Shown here: positions 24,470 through 33,029 of the stretch, piece after piece
Layout: each line of letters begins with the position of its first letter
How positions within the stretch are numbered: the stretch's first letter is position 1
From: JAKITW01 sp041598875
GTDB taxonomy: Bacteria > Desulfobacterota > Desulfobulbia > Desulfobulbales > BM004
Assembly: GCA_041598875.1 (NCBI GenBank)
Contig: JBFHXP010000009.1
Location: forward strand, 1-42,038
Length of the DNA stretch: 42,038 nt
Reading direction: 5' to 3'
Notes under the pieces: generated by a model
The model's input: the letters and a program-made list of their open reading frames with translations, nothing else
What the model was told of the DNA's origin: nothing
The model's database searches: none
Program-made: the position numbers and the translations under genes

Positions 24470-25876
24470 ATGACAACCATTTTTGACTCAGTATATATCG
24501 TTATCACAAAACTCTGTCCGATATCCAGGGTTCTGTTCCCCATGGCCATGCTCCTGGGGTGGGCGGCCATCGCCCCCCTGTCGGCAGGGGCGGAAATTTT
24601 CCAGAACGCCGCCAGCCATCCCGAGGAAAATATCGCCGATAAAAACGAAAGAATCCAGAAACTCCAGGAAAGTATTATTGAACAGAAGCTGAAAATCCTC
24701 CATTCGAAAAAAAGAGAAAGAAACGTTGCCGCCGAGCTGAAGGCCATCAACAGCAAGCTCGAGGAACAGCGCAAACGCCTCAAGGGCCTGCAGGAGGAGT
24801 ACGCCACCCAGGAACAGCTTTTTGATTCGGACCAGAAAAAACTGCTTCGGACCACCGTGGAAAAGGAAACCTTCAAACCCCACGTTGAGAAACGACTGGC
24901 CGCCTATTATCAGACAGGAACGGTCAGTCTGATGAACGTCCTTTTCACCACCAACAACCTCCCCGAGCTTCTCACCTTGGAAGAATATTTCCGCTTCCTC
25001 CTCCAGCATGACCGACGCGCCATCACCAACTACGGTTCCACCATTGTCGAACTGAAGGAGACCCGGATAACCCACGACCAGAAGAGACAGAAACTTCTCG
25101 ATATCATGAAGGAAGTCAGCGCCGAGGAAAAGGCCCTGGCCGACACCCAGCGCTCCCAGGAAACGCTGCTCTCGCAGATCTCCAGGGAAAGATCCCTCTA
25201 CCAGCAGGCTGCGGACGAAATTGAAAAGGCGGCCAATGATCTGGCCGACACCCTGCGGGCGCTGCGTTTGAGGGCCAACCCGGTGCTGGCGGCAAGCGGC
25301 CCGGCCACGCCGAAACAGGACACGGGCAACATATCGTCATCCACCCGGAGCGGGAAAGAGCAGATTCCGGAAAAAAACACCCCACAGTCACGGTCCGCTG
25401 AAAAAAAGACAGAGACAGCGCCAGAACCTCAGCCGACGCCAGTGCCCCCGGACAACAGTTTTGTCGGCAGAAAAGGTCTTCTTCCCCCTCCGGTCCCCGG
25501 GATCATCCTGCCGCGAACCACCACCATGCCGGACGGCAAGGTTACCGTCAATCCGGGTATCGACATCGTTGTGCCTGTCAATACCCCGATCAAGGCGATC
25601 CACGACGGCAGGGTAATCACCTCGGGGCGGATGAAGGAATACGGCAATCTGATGATCATTGATCATGGCCAGCAGTACTACTCGGTCATCTCCCGTTCGC
25701 ACAGCTTCTACAAAAAAGAAGGCGAGCGGGTCAGACAGGGCGAAGTGCTGGGCCATACCGGCGATATCGCGGCAACTCCGGGCAAGGGCCTTCACTTTGA
25801 AATACGCCGCGGCGTAAACCCTGAAAACCCACTTGAGTGGATCAGGCTCACCGGAATGACGGTACAGGATCGGTAA
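24470..25876 (+). CDS. envC: EnvC-like murein hydrolase activator with a degenerate LytM domain
   Basis: 468 residues. A hydrophobic export segment near residues 20-42, then a long coiled coil (about 50-265; KNERIQKLQESIIEQKLKIL, then QTLLSQISRERSLYQQAADEIEK), a proline- and charge-rich linker (265-345), and a C-terminal M23/LytM domain. The zinc ligands are damaged: the usual HxGxD histidine is Asn361 (NPGID) and the first histidine of the HLHFE motif is Gly440 (GLHFE). That is the hallmark of EnvC, which has no peptidase activity and instead activates amidases when FtsEX cycles. Directly follows ftsX with a 1-base gap. Confidence 0.88.
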   Translation: MTTIFDSVYIVITKLCPISRVLFPMAMLLGWAAIAPLSAGAEIFQNAASHPEENIADKNERIQKLQESIIEQKLKILHSKKRERNVAAELKAINSKLEEQRKRLKGLQEEYATQEQLFDSDQKKLLRTTVEKETFKPHVEKRLAAYYQTGTVSLMNVLFTTNNLPELLTLEEYFRFLLQHDRRAITNYGSTIVELKETRITHDQKRQKLLDIMKEVSAEEKALADTQRSQETLLSQISRERSLYQQAADEIEKAANDLADTLRALRLRANPVLAASGPATPKQDTGNISSSTRSGKEQIPEKNTPQSRSAEKKTETAPEPQPTPVPPDNSFVGRKGLLPPPVPGIILPRTTTMPDGKVTVNPGIDIVVPVNTPIKAIHDGRVITSGRMKEYGNLMIIDHGQQYYSVISRSHSFYKKEGERVRQGEVLGHTGDIAATPGKGLHFEIRRGVNPENPLEWIRLTGMTVQDR

Positions 25877-26032
25877 TCCCCGCTTCCCGCTGCGCAAACC
25901 AGAACAGGAATCAGTCGGCAACCCGTCCCCTTGCCGCGCGTCACTATTCTGTTGCCCGGGCCGCGGACACCGTGCTACAAATACTGAAACAGTAGAGTGC
26001 ACTGATTCCAACTCCACATCAAGGAAGCACCA

Positions 26033-27427
26033 ATGAACCAGAAAAATCGTTCCCTGATCAGAAAAATCCTGGTAACAGGTCTCTGTTTCTCATTCCTCTC
26101 CATTGCCCTTTTTACCGCCAGCGGGAGAGCCGGCAAGCTCCAGGACACCTATAAGAGCCTGGAGCTCTTTTCCAACGTGTTGAGCGAAATCGAAAAAAAT
26201 TACGTTGAAGAGATCAATACTCCGGAGGTGATCAAGGGCGCCATAAACGGCATGCTCTCCTCCCTTGATCCCCACTCCTCATTTCTCACCCCTGATGACT
26301 TCAAGGAGATGCAGGTGGAGACCAAGGGGAGTTTTTCCGGAATCGGCATTGAGATAACCACCAGGGATGGGGCGCTCACCGTGGTCTCGCCGATAGAAGA
26401 CACCCCGGCCTTCAAGGCGGGAATCCAGGCCGGTGACATCATCGTCAAGATCGGGGATACGATCACCAAGGGCATGACCCTGATGGAGGCGGTGAAGAAA
26501 CTAAGAGGCGACAAGGGCTCCGAGGTGACGCTCACCATCCTGCGCGAAAACGGCACCGACACCCTCACCGTGACCATAGTCCGCGATGTCATCCCCCTGC
26601 ACAGCGTCCGCGTCAGAAGCCTTGAACCCGGATACGCCTATGTGCGGATAACCAACTTCCAGGCCCATACCGCCGGGGACCTGAAAAAGGCGTTGCGGGA
26701 ACTGGTTGCCGCTGGAGAAATCACCGGCCTCATCCTTGACCTGCGCAGCAACCCCGGCGGCCTCCTGGATCAGTCGATCAAGGTCGCGGACTTCTTTCTT
26801 CAGGAGGGCGTCATCGTTTCGACCCAGGGCCGCCTGGAGGACCAGAACATGGAATTCGAGGCGCACAGCGGGGGAGACAACTATGATTTCCCCATGGTGG
26901 TCCTGATCAACGGCGGATCGGCAAGCGCGTCTGAAATCGTGGCCGGAGCGCTCCAGGACCATGGACGCGCCCTGATTCTCGGGACCCAGAGCTTTGGCAA
27001 GGGTTCGGTGCAGACCATAATCCCGATGAGTGACGGCACCGGTCTTCGCCTGACCACGGCCCGCTACTACACCCCGAAGGGAACCTCCATCCAGGCCAAG
27101 GGTATTACCCCGGACATCGTGGTCCCCCTGAAGACAGGGGATGAAACGGCCTCACGGAAAAACAGCAGAACATTTCTCCGGGAAAAGGATCTGCAGCATC
27201 ATCTGAAAAACGGAGAAGAGGAAGAACCCCGGGAGCAGCTTTCCGAGGAGGATGCGCAGGAGCCCCTTCCTCCGGCGGAGCCCGAGGAAAAAACCGGGGA
27301 ACCGGCACCGGGCGACCCTGCTGACCAGAAAGATACTGCTCCTGCGGAGGATAACCAGCTCAACACCGCCCTGCTGATCCTCAAGGGGTCAACGATGATG
27401 GGCGACAAAACCCCGCGGAACAAATAA
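26033..27427 (+). CDS. ctpA: S41 carboxy-terminal processing protease
   Basis: 464 residues with AAGGAAG before the ATG. Signal peptide or anchor at the N-terminus, then the S41 prologue, a PDZ domain (about 100-190: GIGIEITTRDGALTVVSPIEDTPAFKAGIQAGDIIVKI) and the protease core. The Ser-Lys-Gln triad is intact with the expected spacing: Ser298 in GGSASASE, Lys323 in SFGKGSVQ and Gln327. A Glu/Pro-rich tail of about 80 residues ends the protein. Works in the periplasm, where such proteases trim envelope proteins or peptidoglycan enzymes. 156 bp after the envC-like gene; a functional link is possible. Confidence 0.93.
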   Translation: MNQKNRSLIRKILVTGLCFSFLSIALFTASGRAGKLQDTYKSLELFSNVLSEIEKNYVEEINTPEVIKGAINGMLSSLDPHSSFLTPDDFKEMQVETKGSFSGIGIEITTRDGALTVVSPIEDTPAFKAGIQAGDIIVKIGDTITKGMTLMEAVKKLRGDKGSEVTLTILRENGTDTLTVTIVRDVIPLHSVRVRSLEPGYAYVRITNFQAHTAGDLKKALRELVAAGEITGLILDLRSNPGGLLDQSIKVADFFLQEGVIVSTQGRLEDQNMEFEAHSGGDNYDFPMVVLINGGSASASEIVAGALQDHGRALILGTQSFGKGSVQTIIPMSDGTGLRLTTARYYTPKGTSIQAKGITPDIVVPLKTGDETASRKNSRTFLREKDLQHHLKNGEEEEPREQLSEEDAQEPLPPAEPEEKTGEPAPGDPADQKDTAPAEDNQLNTALLILKGSTMMGDKTPRNK

Positions 27428-27437
27428 CCGAACAGCT

Positions 27438-27457
27438 CCCCCCCGGAGACGGGGGGG
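27438..27457. terminator. GC hairpin between convergent ctpA and era
   Basis: Seven C residues, a 6-base loop GGAGAC, and seven G residues make a perfect stem just after the ctpA stop and 2 bp before the era stop. There is no T tract on either side, so it may be a bidirectional or mRNA-protecting hairpin rather than a classic terminator. Confidence 0.5.
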
Positions 27458-27459
27458 AA

Positions 27460-28365
27460 TCAGAAACCCAGTTCCTTTAAAAACCGGGGGTCGCGGCTCC
27501 AGTTCTTCCGGACCTTGACCCAGAGTTTTAGAAGCACCCGCTGGTCGAGAAGTATCTCCATGTCGTGGCGGGCGGCGGTGCCGATCCTGGTCAGCATCTC
27601 TCCCTTCCTGCCAATGATCACCCCTTTCTGGGAATCCTTTTCCACATAGATGTTGGCATGGATGGTGACCAGTCCCCTGGCCGGGTCCTCCTTGAAACTC
27701 TCCACCGTCACCGCTGTGGAATAGGGAATCTCCTGCTCGGTAAGGAGAAAGATTTTCTCCCGGATAATCTCGCCGACAATAAACCGCTCGGTGGCATCGG
27801 TGGGTATATCTTCAGGATAGAGCCGGGGGCCGGGCGGCAGCATGGATACCATCTGGTCGACCAGGACATCAGTCCCGCTGTTGTGCAGCGCCGAAAGGGG
27901 TATGATCGCGGAAAAGGGATGAACCGCGCTGTAGAGGTCGATCAGGGGAAGAACTTTCTCCCGGGGGATGAGATCGATCTTGTTGAGTCCGAGAATCGCC
28001 GGGCGTTTCACCCCGGCCAGATAACTCACCGCCTGTTTCTGTTTTTCAGGGAGCGGCAGCGACACATCCACAAGAAAAAGAATCACATCCACTTCGGTCA
28101 GGGTGGACATGGCAATCTTGACCATCTCCTCGTTCAGGGGCTGACGGGCCTGGTGCAGTCCCGGGGTGTCAAGGAGAATCATCTGATACTCCGGCCCGTT
28201 CATTATCCCGAGGATCCGGTTCCTGGTCGTCTGCGGCTTGGGGGTGACAATGGATATCTTCTGTTCGAGCAGGGTATTCATCAAGGTCGATTTCCCTGCG
28301 TTGGGCGGTCCGACAATGGCCACCATTCCGGTCCGGCACTTCTGCTCGTGATCCTCGTTCAGCAT
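27460..28365 (-). CDS. era: GTPase Era
   Basis: 301 residues. GTPase that binds the 3' end of 16S rRNA and helps 30S maturation. G1 GPPNAGKST near residue 19, G2/G3 region TTRNRILGIMNGPEYQMILLDTPG, G4 NKID and G5 SAL. The C-terminal KH domain is seen in EKDSQKGVIIGRKGEMLTRIG. Length normal. Divergent from the RNase II-family gene across 193 bp and convergent with ctpA. Confidence 0.95.
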   Translation of the reverse strand: MLNEDHEQKCRTGMVAIVGPPNAGKSTLMNTLLEQKISIVTPKPQTTRNRILGIMNGPEYQMILLDTPGLHQARQPLNEEMVKIAMSTLTEVDVILFLVDVSLPLPEKQKQAVSYLAGVKRPAILGLNKIDLIPREKVLPLIDLYSAVHPFSAIIPLSALHNSGTDVLVDQMVSMLPPGPRLYPEDIPTDATERFIVGEIIREKIFLLTEQEIPYSTAVTVESFKEDPARGLVTIHANIYVEKDSQKGVIIGRKGEMLTRIGTAARHDMEILLDQRVLLKLWVKVRKNWSRDPRFLKELGF

Positions 28366-28558
28366 AGTTTTCTCTCTTTAGACCAGGGGGGCCATGAAAT
28401 GGATTTCCACGACTACACACCCCCTGCGAACCATCATCATACTCGAAACCCGCCCGGTGATCAGTCAAAAATGATGACAAACAGTGCGATTCCTGTTAGA
28501 TCATCCACTTTCTTGTCACCGATCTCCATGAATCATTGCCGGAAATACACCTTTCATC
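28366..28558. other. Divergent spacer between era and the RNase II-family gene
   Basis: 193 bp that must carry both promoters. I found no convincing -35/-10 pair and no hairpin of note. A short minus-strand open frame overlaps era and lacks a ribosome site. Confidence 0.4.
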
Positions 28559-30553
28559 ATGACCCTGCACGGAAAGCTGATAGAATATCTTGACGCCGGA
28601 AAGTTCATCTGCGCCCTGGTGCAGGAAGATACCGGGAAACGGCTCCGCATCGTCACCCAGAGCGGACGTGAGGAGAAACTGCCCCTTGCCAGAGTGGTCC
28701 ACCAGGGCAGAAAGGCATACCCGTCTCCGCTTTCCCGCGAGGAGGCGGTCCGTCTCCTCAAAAAAGCCGATGAAACCCGGAAGGGCCTGATCGACTCGGT
28801 AAACCTCGAGGAGATCTGGGAACTTGTTATCGGCGAGAGCGGAAACGTCTTCACCTCCTCCTTTCTCGCCGAGCTCTCATTCGGCAAGGACCTTACCGAT
28901 GATCACGAGGCCGCCTTTATCCGAAGCGTCTTTGCCGACACCCTCTTCTTCAAATACAAGCAGGGAGCCATTGTCGCCCACTCCGCTGAAACGGTGGAGC
29001 AGCTCCGGCTCCGCCGGGAAAAGGAAAGGGCGCAGGAAACCCTGCTCAGCGAGGGCGCCAGAGGCCTGAAGGCCCTGTGGGATGGCTCCCCCCAAGACGA
29101 TTGGCCGGAAAGGGAATGCCTCGAACTTGTCCGTGATTACTATCTTTTTGACTCTGCCGCTCCGGAAAGCGCCCTTGCCCGGGAACTCCTGAAAAGGGCC
29201 GATCTCACCGGGCAGCACGCCCCCTTTCACCTTCTGGTCAAGGCGGGAATCTGGAATCAGGACGAAAACATCCCCCTGCTCCGCCAGGATATCCCCATTG
29301 ACTTCCCCGCGGAGGTTCTGGCCCAGGCCGAGGCTATTCCCCAGCCCACGCCTGAAGACCTTCTCGGCCAGAGGCGCCGGGACCTCAGGCATCTGGACCT
29401 GCTGACCATCGACGGGCCATCAACCCGGGACTTTGACGATGCCCTGCACATTGAAAAGCGCGACAACGCCTTTCTGGTGGGAATCCATATCGCTGACGTG
29501 GCCTCACTGATCAGGCCCGGCAGTCCGCTCTTTGCCGAGGCGCTTCGCCGCGGGACCTCGATCTATTTTGCCGACCGTCAGATTCCCATGCTGCCCCCGG
29601 TACTGTCCGAAGGGATCTGCAGCCTCCACCAGGGAGAGATCCGGCCGGCCCTGAGTTTCATGGTCCTCCTCTCAAACGAGGGCGAAGTTCTTGATTTTGA
29701 CATCATGCGGAGCGTGGTAACAGTCAAACGCCAGCTTCTGTACAGCGAGGCGGATCGGCTGGTTGCCAGCGATCAGTCCCTCTCCGCCCTGCACACCCTT
29801 GCCGGGAATCTCCGCAAGCGCCGACTGGAGGCGGATGCCCTGCTCCTGCCCTTTCCCGACGTCAACATCGCGATAAGGGGTGAAAACGATATTCAAATCA
29901 CCCTCTCGGAATCCGACACCCCGGGAAGGCTGCTGGTTGCCGAATTCATGATACTGGCAAACACCCTGGGTGCCCAGTACGTCAGTGAACGTGAGGCCGC
30001 GGGCCTCTACAGGTCACAGGCAAAACCACGGCAACGCCTGGTCCGGGGGGAGGACAAAAGTCTCTTTGCCAATACCCTGCAACGAAAAAAACTGGCCCCG
30101 ATGTCGCTGACCACGGCCGCCAAGCCGCACAGCGGACTCGGAGTCCCGCAGTACACCACCCTCACCTCGCCGATCAGGCGACTCCTTGACCTGATCATGC
30201 AGCTGCAGCTGGAAAACCTGGCTGCGGGAAAAGGCCTGCTCTTTACAAAAAAAGATATGAAGGAGTTTGCCCCGGTCATCCTTCAGACCCTCAACCGGGT
30301 CAATGGCGTCAAGTTCCTCCGCCATCGATACTGGATATACAGATACTTTGAATCCCGGAAGGGAGAAAGATTCCCGGCCCTGGTCATTGAAAAGGGCCCC
30401 CAGCGCGCACACCTTCTTCTCACCAACTGTCTCCTGGATGCCGACATGGCTACCAGCCAGCTGGGAAACACCCCGGCCGGGGCCACCATCATGGTTCGGA
30501 TCACAAAAGTCAGCGCCCTGGACAATGTGCTCCAGATCGAACCTGCGCCCTAG
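28559..30553 (+). CDS. RNase II/R-family exoribonuclease
   Basis: 664 residues. The RNB catalytic domain begins near residue 283 with TIDGPSTRDFDDALHIE, keeping all four acidic residues that hold the metals. Later motifs include YFADRQIPMLPPVLSEGICSL and TSPIRRLLDLIMQLQL with the conserved Arg pair. The last ~65 residues form a short S1-like OB domain. The first ~220 residues do not show the usual pair of cold-shock domains of RNase R; an SH3-like start (GKLIEYLDAGKFICALV) and a helical part recall the RNase II-like proteins of cyanobacteria. Degrades RNA 3' to 5'. Confidence 0.88.
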   Translation: MTLHGKLIEYLDAGKFICALVQEDTGKRLRIVTQSGREEKLPLARVVHQGRKAYPSPLSREEAVRLLKKADETRKGLIDSVNLEEIWELVIGESGNVFTSSFLAELSFGKDLTDDHEAAFIRSVFADTLFFKYKQGAIVAHSAETVEQLRLRREKERAQETLLSEGARGLKALWDGSPQDDWPERECLELVRDYYLFDSAAPESALARELLKRADLTGQHAPFHLLVKAGIWNQDENIPLLRQDIPIDFPAEVLAQAEAIPQPTPEDLLGQRRRDLRHLDLLTIDGPSTRDFDDALHIEKRDNAFLVGIHIADVASLIRPGSPLFAEALRRGTSIYFADRQIPMLPPVLSEGICSLHQGEIRPALSFMVLLSNEGEVLDFDIMRSVVTVKRQLLYSEADRLVASDQSLSALHTLAGNLRKRRLEADALLLPFPDVNIAIRGENDIQITLSESDTPGRLLVAEFMILANTLGAQYVSEREAAGLYRSQAKPRQRLVRGEDKSLFANTLQRKKLAPMSLTTAAKPHSGLGVPQYTTLTSPIRRLLDLIMQLQLENLAAGKGLLFTKKDMKEFAPVILQTLNRVNGVKFLRHRYWIYRYFESRKGERFPALVIEKGPQRAHLLLTNCLLDADMATSQLGNTPAGATIMVRITKVSALDNVLQIEPAP

Positions 30554-30780
30554 TGTCCGTCCGAAAAGTCTTTTGTTGCGGAGGGCAACACCTATCCGTT
30601 TTCAATCCGGAAACAGACAATTTTGAAAAAGATCCAGGAGATCAAGGAAGTATGCGCAGGCGTACTGGAGTACGGCGAGCACATACTTCTGCGGATCAAC
30701 TCCCGAGATTTTTAAAAAGTGGCGTTTCGGGATGAAAACGAATTCGGCGCACCACTTTACGCCCCCGGACCATAACAAAT
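30554..30780 (-). pseudogene. Possible coding relic or dispersed repeat
   Basis: Between the RNase gene and the mraZ control region. On the minus strand a frame of about 60 codons is open without ATG and reads coherently (VKWCAEFVFIPKRHF, KYVLAVLQYACAYFLDLLDLF). It ends at 30609 and begins just after a stop near 30790. The end of the region near the RNase stop carries GTGTCCGTCCG, whose reverse complement also occurs at 21646-21656. It may be a fragment of a gene or a repeat; family not recognised. Confidence 0.2.
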
Positions 30781-30964
30781 AAAAAATACCTCAATATAAG
30801 CAAGATAAGTCAACAAAGACCACCTTCCCACCCCATGCTCACCTTGATTTTCCTGCTCCATCCCCTCTGGAGGCATTCTCCACCCTCCATCTCTTCCCAC
30901 CGGTAAGGGCAATTACCCCCCGGAACAAACCCACTTTTTTTCTTTTTACACCCCTGGAAAAAAT

Positions 30965-31008
30965 ACCACATATGGTACAAGAAAAATGTACAGACACCAC
31001 ATATGGTA
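30965..31008. promoter_or_regulatory. Twin operator-like boxes upstream of mraZ
   Basis: The 13-mer ACCACATATGGTA occurs twice, at 30965-30977 and 30996-31008. Each is nearly palindromic (ACCA/TGGT around CATA). The starts are 31 bp apart, close to three helical turns, so bound proteins would lie on the same face. They lie about 60-100 bp upstream of the mraZ promoter. Confidence 0.5.
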
Positions 31009-31068
31009 TGCCAACCCCGGACCCACCAACCACTCCATTTTGCAAAGAAAAATCTCCCCTTTTTTCCC

Positions 31069-31095
31069 TTGACAGGAACAGTCTGTTTCTATAAA
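31069..31095 (+). promoter_or_regulatory. Promoter of the mraZ (dcw) cluster
   Basis: TTGACA at 31069-31074, a 15-bp spacer, TATAAA at 31090-31095. The spacer is short by two bases, but the boxes are good and the site sits right before the MraZ boxes, as in other bacteria. Confidence 0.6.
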
Positions 31096-31140
31096 AATGG
31101 AAAAAAGTGGTACAAAGTGGAGCGAAAGGGAAAAAAAGGG
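31093..31140. promoter_or_regulatory. MraZ operator: five G-rich boxes in exact 10-bp phase
   Basis: GG pairs end each box at 31100, 31110, 31120, 31130 and 31140. The boxes read AAAAATGG, AAAAAAGTGG, TACAAAGTGG, AGCGAAAGGG and AAAAAAAGGG. Arrays of about 10-bp direct repeats with GTGG/AAAGTG are the known binding site of MraZ, which controls its own operon. The first box touches the -10 element and the last supplies the Shine-Dalgarno AAAGGG, so bound MraZ could block both transcription and start of translation. Confidence 0.75.
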
Positions 31141-31151
31141 ACCAAACCGGT

Positions 31152-31625
31152 ATGGCCGACCTGAGCAGTTCATCGGAAAACAGATTCCGCAGCAGATCGG
31201 AACACAACATCGACGGCAAGGGAAGACTCAATATCCCTGCACGGTTCCGTGATATTCTGCACCGTGAATATGACGATAAACTGATTGTCACCAACTGGCA
31301 CAAGTGCCTCAAGGCGTACCCGTTCAAGGTCTGGGAAGAGATTGAAAGCACCCTCCTCAGCCAGGGGAAAAAACAGCCGGGCATGGACGCCTTTATCCGC
31401 TACGTCATCTCCGGGGTAACGGAATGCCCTGTAGACAAACAGGGACGCATCCTGCTGCCCGCGACCCTGCGCACGGATTTCACGATTACCAGAGAAGTCA
31501 TGCTCAACGGCATGCTTGATCACTTTGAGATATGGAATAAGGCTGAGTGGGATTCCGAGACCCAGCGGACCAGGGAAAATTTCCAGAATTTTGAAAGCAG
31601 CCTGTCCACCCTGGGAATCCTCTGA
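31152..31625 (+). CDS. mraZ: Transcriptional regulator MraZ
   Basis: 157 residues from the ATG at 31152; an open GTG start 15 codons up would lie inside the operator. DNA-binding protein made of two SpoVT/AbrB-type repeats, seen as IDGKGRLNIPARFR and VDKQGRILLPATLR, the loop pair that contacts DNA in the ring-shaped multimer. Represses the dcw operon. First gene of the cluster, following its own boxes. Slightly longer at both ends than the E. coli protein (152). Confidence 0.94.
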   Translation: MADLSSSSENRFRSRSEHNIDGKGRLNIPARFRDILHREYDDKLIVTNWHKCLKAYPFKVWEEIESTLLSQGKKQPGMDAFIRYVISGVTECPVDKQGRILLPATLRTDFTITREVMLNGMLDHFEIWNKAEWDSETQRTRENFQNFESSLSTLGIL

Positions 31626-31711
31626 AAGGCATCTTGCCGCAGCGGCAACAGGCGGATGACGACCGGCCACGAGAAGCCGAGGCCCATGACCCTGCCCTCC
31701 GGAGCAATGAG

Positions 31712-32668
31712 ATGCCAGCCCAGAACGTATCGTATCCGGAAAAAATCCACACCACGGTCCTGCCGGAGGAAGCAATCCACTATCTTGGTCCCAGGGATGG
31801 AGGGATATACATGGACGGCACCCTGGGACTGGGTGGACACAGCGAAAAGATTCTTGTCGCCTCAAGCCCCACCGGCAGGGTAATCGCCTTTGACTGGGAC
31901 CAGCGGGCCATGGAGCTTGCCCAAAAAAGGCTTGCCGTTTTCGGCGACAGGGTGACCATGGTCCGGCGAAATTTTGCGGAAATCGACCTTGGGCTTAAAG
32001 AGGCAAAGGTTTCAAAAATTGACGGCCTGATTCTCGACCTGGGGCTCTCCTCCCTGCAGCTGGACGGGGCATCAGAAAGCGACCCGGGCCGGGGATTCAG
32101 CTTCAAGGGGAGTGAAACCCTTGACATGAGGATGGACAACCGGATGACCATGGGTGCCGCGGATCTTGTAAACAGCGCAAAGGAAGAGGAACTGGCGGAC
32201 ATACTCTTCCATTACGGCGAGGAAAAGCAGTCGAGGCGAATCGCCGCCCATATCGTGAAGGCACGGGCAAAAGGCCCCATCGCCACCACCGATGCCCTTG
32301 CCGAGATCGTCTACCACGCGATACCCCGACGGTTTCACCCCAAAAATATCCACGTCGCAACCCGGACCTTTCAGGCGTTGCGGATCGCGGTGAACCGGGA
32401 GCTGGAGAACATTGACACCATCCTGCGAAAGGCTCCATCCCTGCTCAACCCCGGGGCTCGGATCTGTATCATCTCCTTTCACTCCCTGGAAGACCGGATG
32501 GTGAAATGGGGGTTCCGGAACAATCCCGCATGGGAGATCATCACAAAAAAACCAGTCAGCCCCACCCCCGGAGAGATAGAGGCCAACCCCCGGGCACGAA
32601 GCGCCAGGATGAGAGTCGCAGAACTGCGAGACACAGCACGAGTCGCAACACGACCTGAAACGAGGTGA
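31712..32668 (+). CDS. rsmH: 16S rRNA (cytosine-1402-N4)-methyltransferase
   Basis: 318 residues from the ATG at 31712, which has GGAG seven bases upstream; an ATG at 31634 opens the frame but its 26 extra residues do not look like RsmH. Methylates C1402 in the ribosomal P site. Motifs: HTTVLPEEAIHYL, YMDGTLGLGGHSEKIL (SAM loop), LDLGLSSLQLD, and the C-terminal ICIISFHSLEDRMVKWGF. Usual second gene of the dcw cluster. Confidence 0.93.
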   Translation: MPAQNVSYPEKIHTTVLPEEAIHYLGPRDGGIYMDGTLGLGGHSEKILVASSPTGRVIAFDWDQRAMELAQKRLAVFGDRVTMVRRNFAEIDLGLKEAKVSKIDGLILDLGLSSLQLDGASESDPGRGFSFKGSETLDMRMDNRMTMGAADLVNSAKEEELADILFHYGEEKQSRRIAAHIVKARAKGPIATTDALAEIVYHAIPRRFHPKNIHVATRTFQALRIAVNRELENIDTILRKAPSLLNPGARICIISFHSLEDRMVKWGFRNNPAWEIITKKPVSPTPGEIEANPRARSARMRVAELRDTARVATRPETR

Positions 32669-32672
32669 GACA

Positions 32673-33029
32673 ATGATCAAGGACTATGCCGCCAGTTATT
32701 CCATGGGCGCCGGAATTGCTAACCACAGGCAGAGAATTTCGGCCAAATCACCCGGAGTCGCCACCCATAGCCTGATGATGAGAACCATTGGCGTGATGGT
32801 GGCCCTGACCCTCACCGCCGGCGTCACCTCAACGATCGTTTACGGGATGCAGATCCGCAGCGCCCTGGATCAGATCGGCAGCCGGTCCGAGGTCCGCTCC
32901 GGACTTGTTGAACAAAACCGGGAGCTTTCCATTGCCCGGGACAAACTGATGACCATTGAGAGCATAAAAAAAGCAGCGAGCCGGCTGGGGCTTTTCCCGC
33001 CGACACCCGACCAGATCCGTGGCCAATGA
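32673..33029 (+). CDS. ftsL: FtsL-like small divisome membrane protein
   Basis: 118 residues. Topology as for FtsL: a ~35-residue basic cytoplasmic start, one membrane helix (about 37-60: IGVMVALTLTAGVTSTIVYGM), then a ~45-residue coiled coil (LDQIGSRSEVRSGLVEQNRELSIARDKL) ending in the conserved SIKKAASRLGLFPPTPDQI that recalls the AxxxLGM tail of FtsL. FtsL proteins vary greatly in sequence, so the call rests on shape and place between rsmH and ftsI. The end overlaps the next frame by 11 bp. Confidence 0.75.
   Translation: MIKDYAASYSMGAGIANHRQRISAKSPGVATHSLMMRTIGVMVALTLTAGVTSTIVYGMQIRSALDQIGSRSEVRSGLVEQNRELSIARDKLMTIESIKKAASRLGLFPPTPDQIRGQ

Noticed and set aside
30554..31068. Possible RNase P RNA or other stable RNA gene upstream of mraZ
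   Set aside because: None of the conserved RNase P, SRP RNA or tRNA sequence blocks are visible on either strand.
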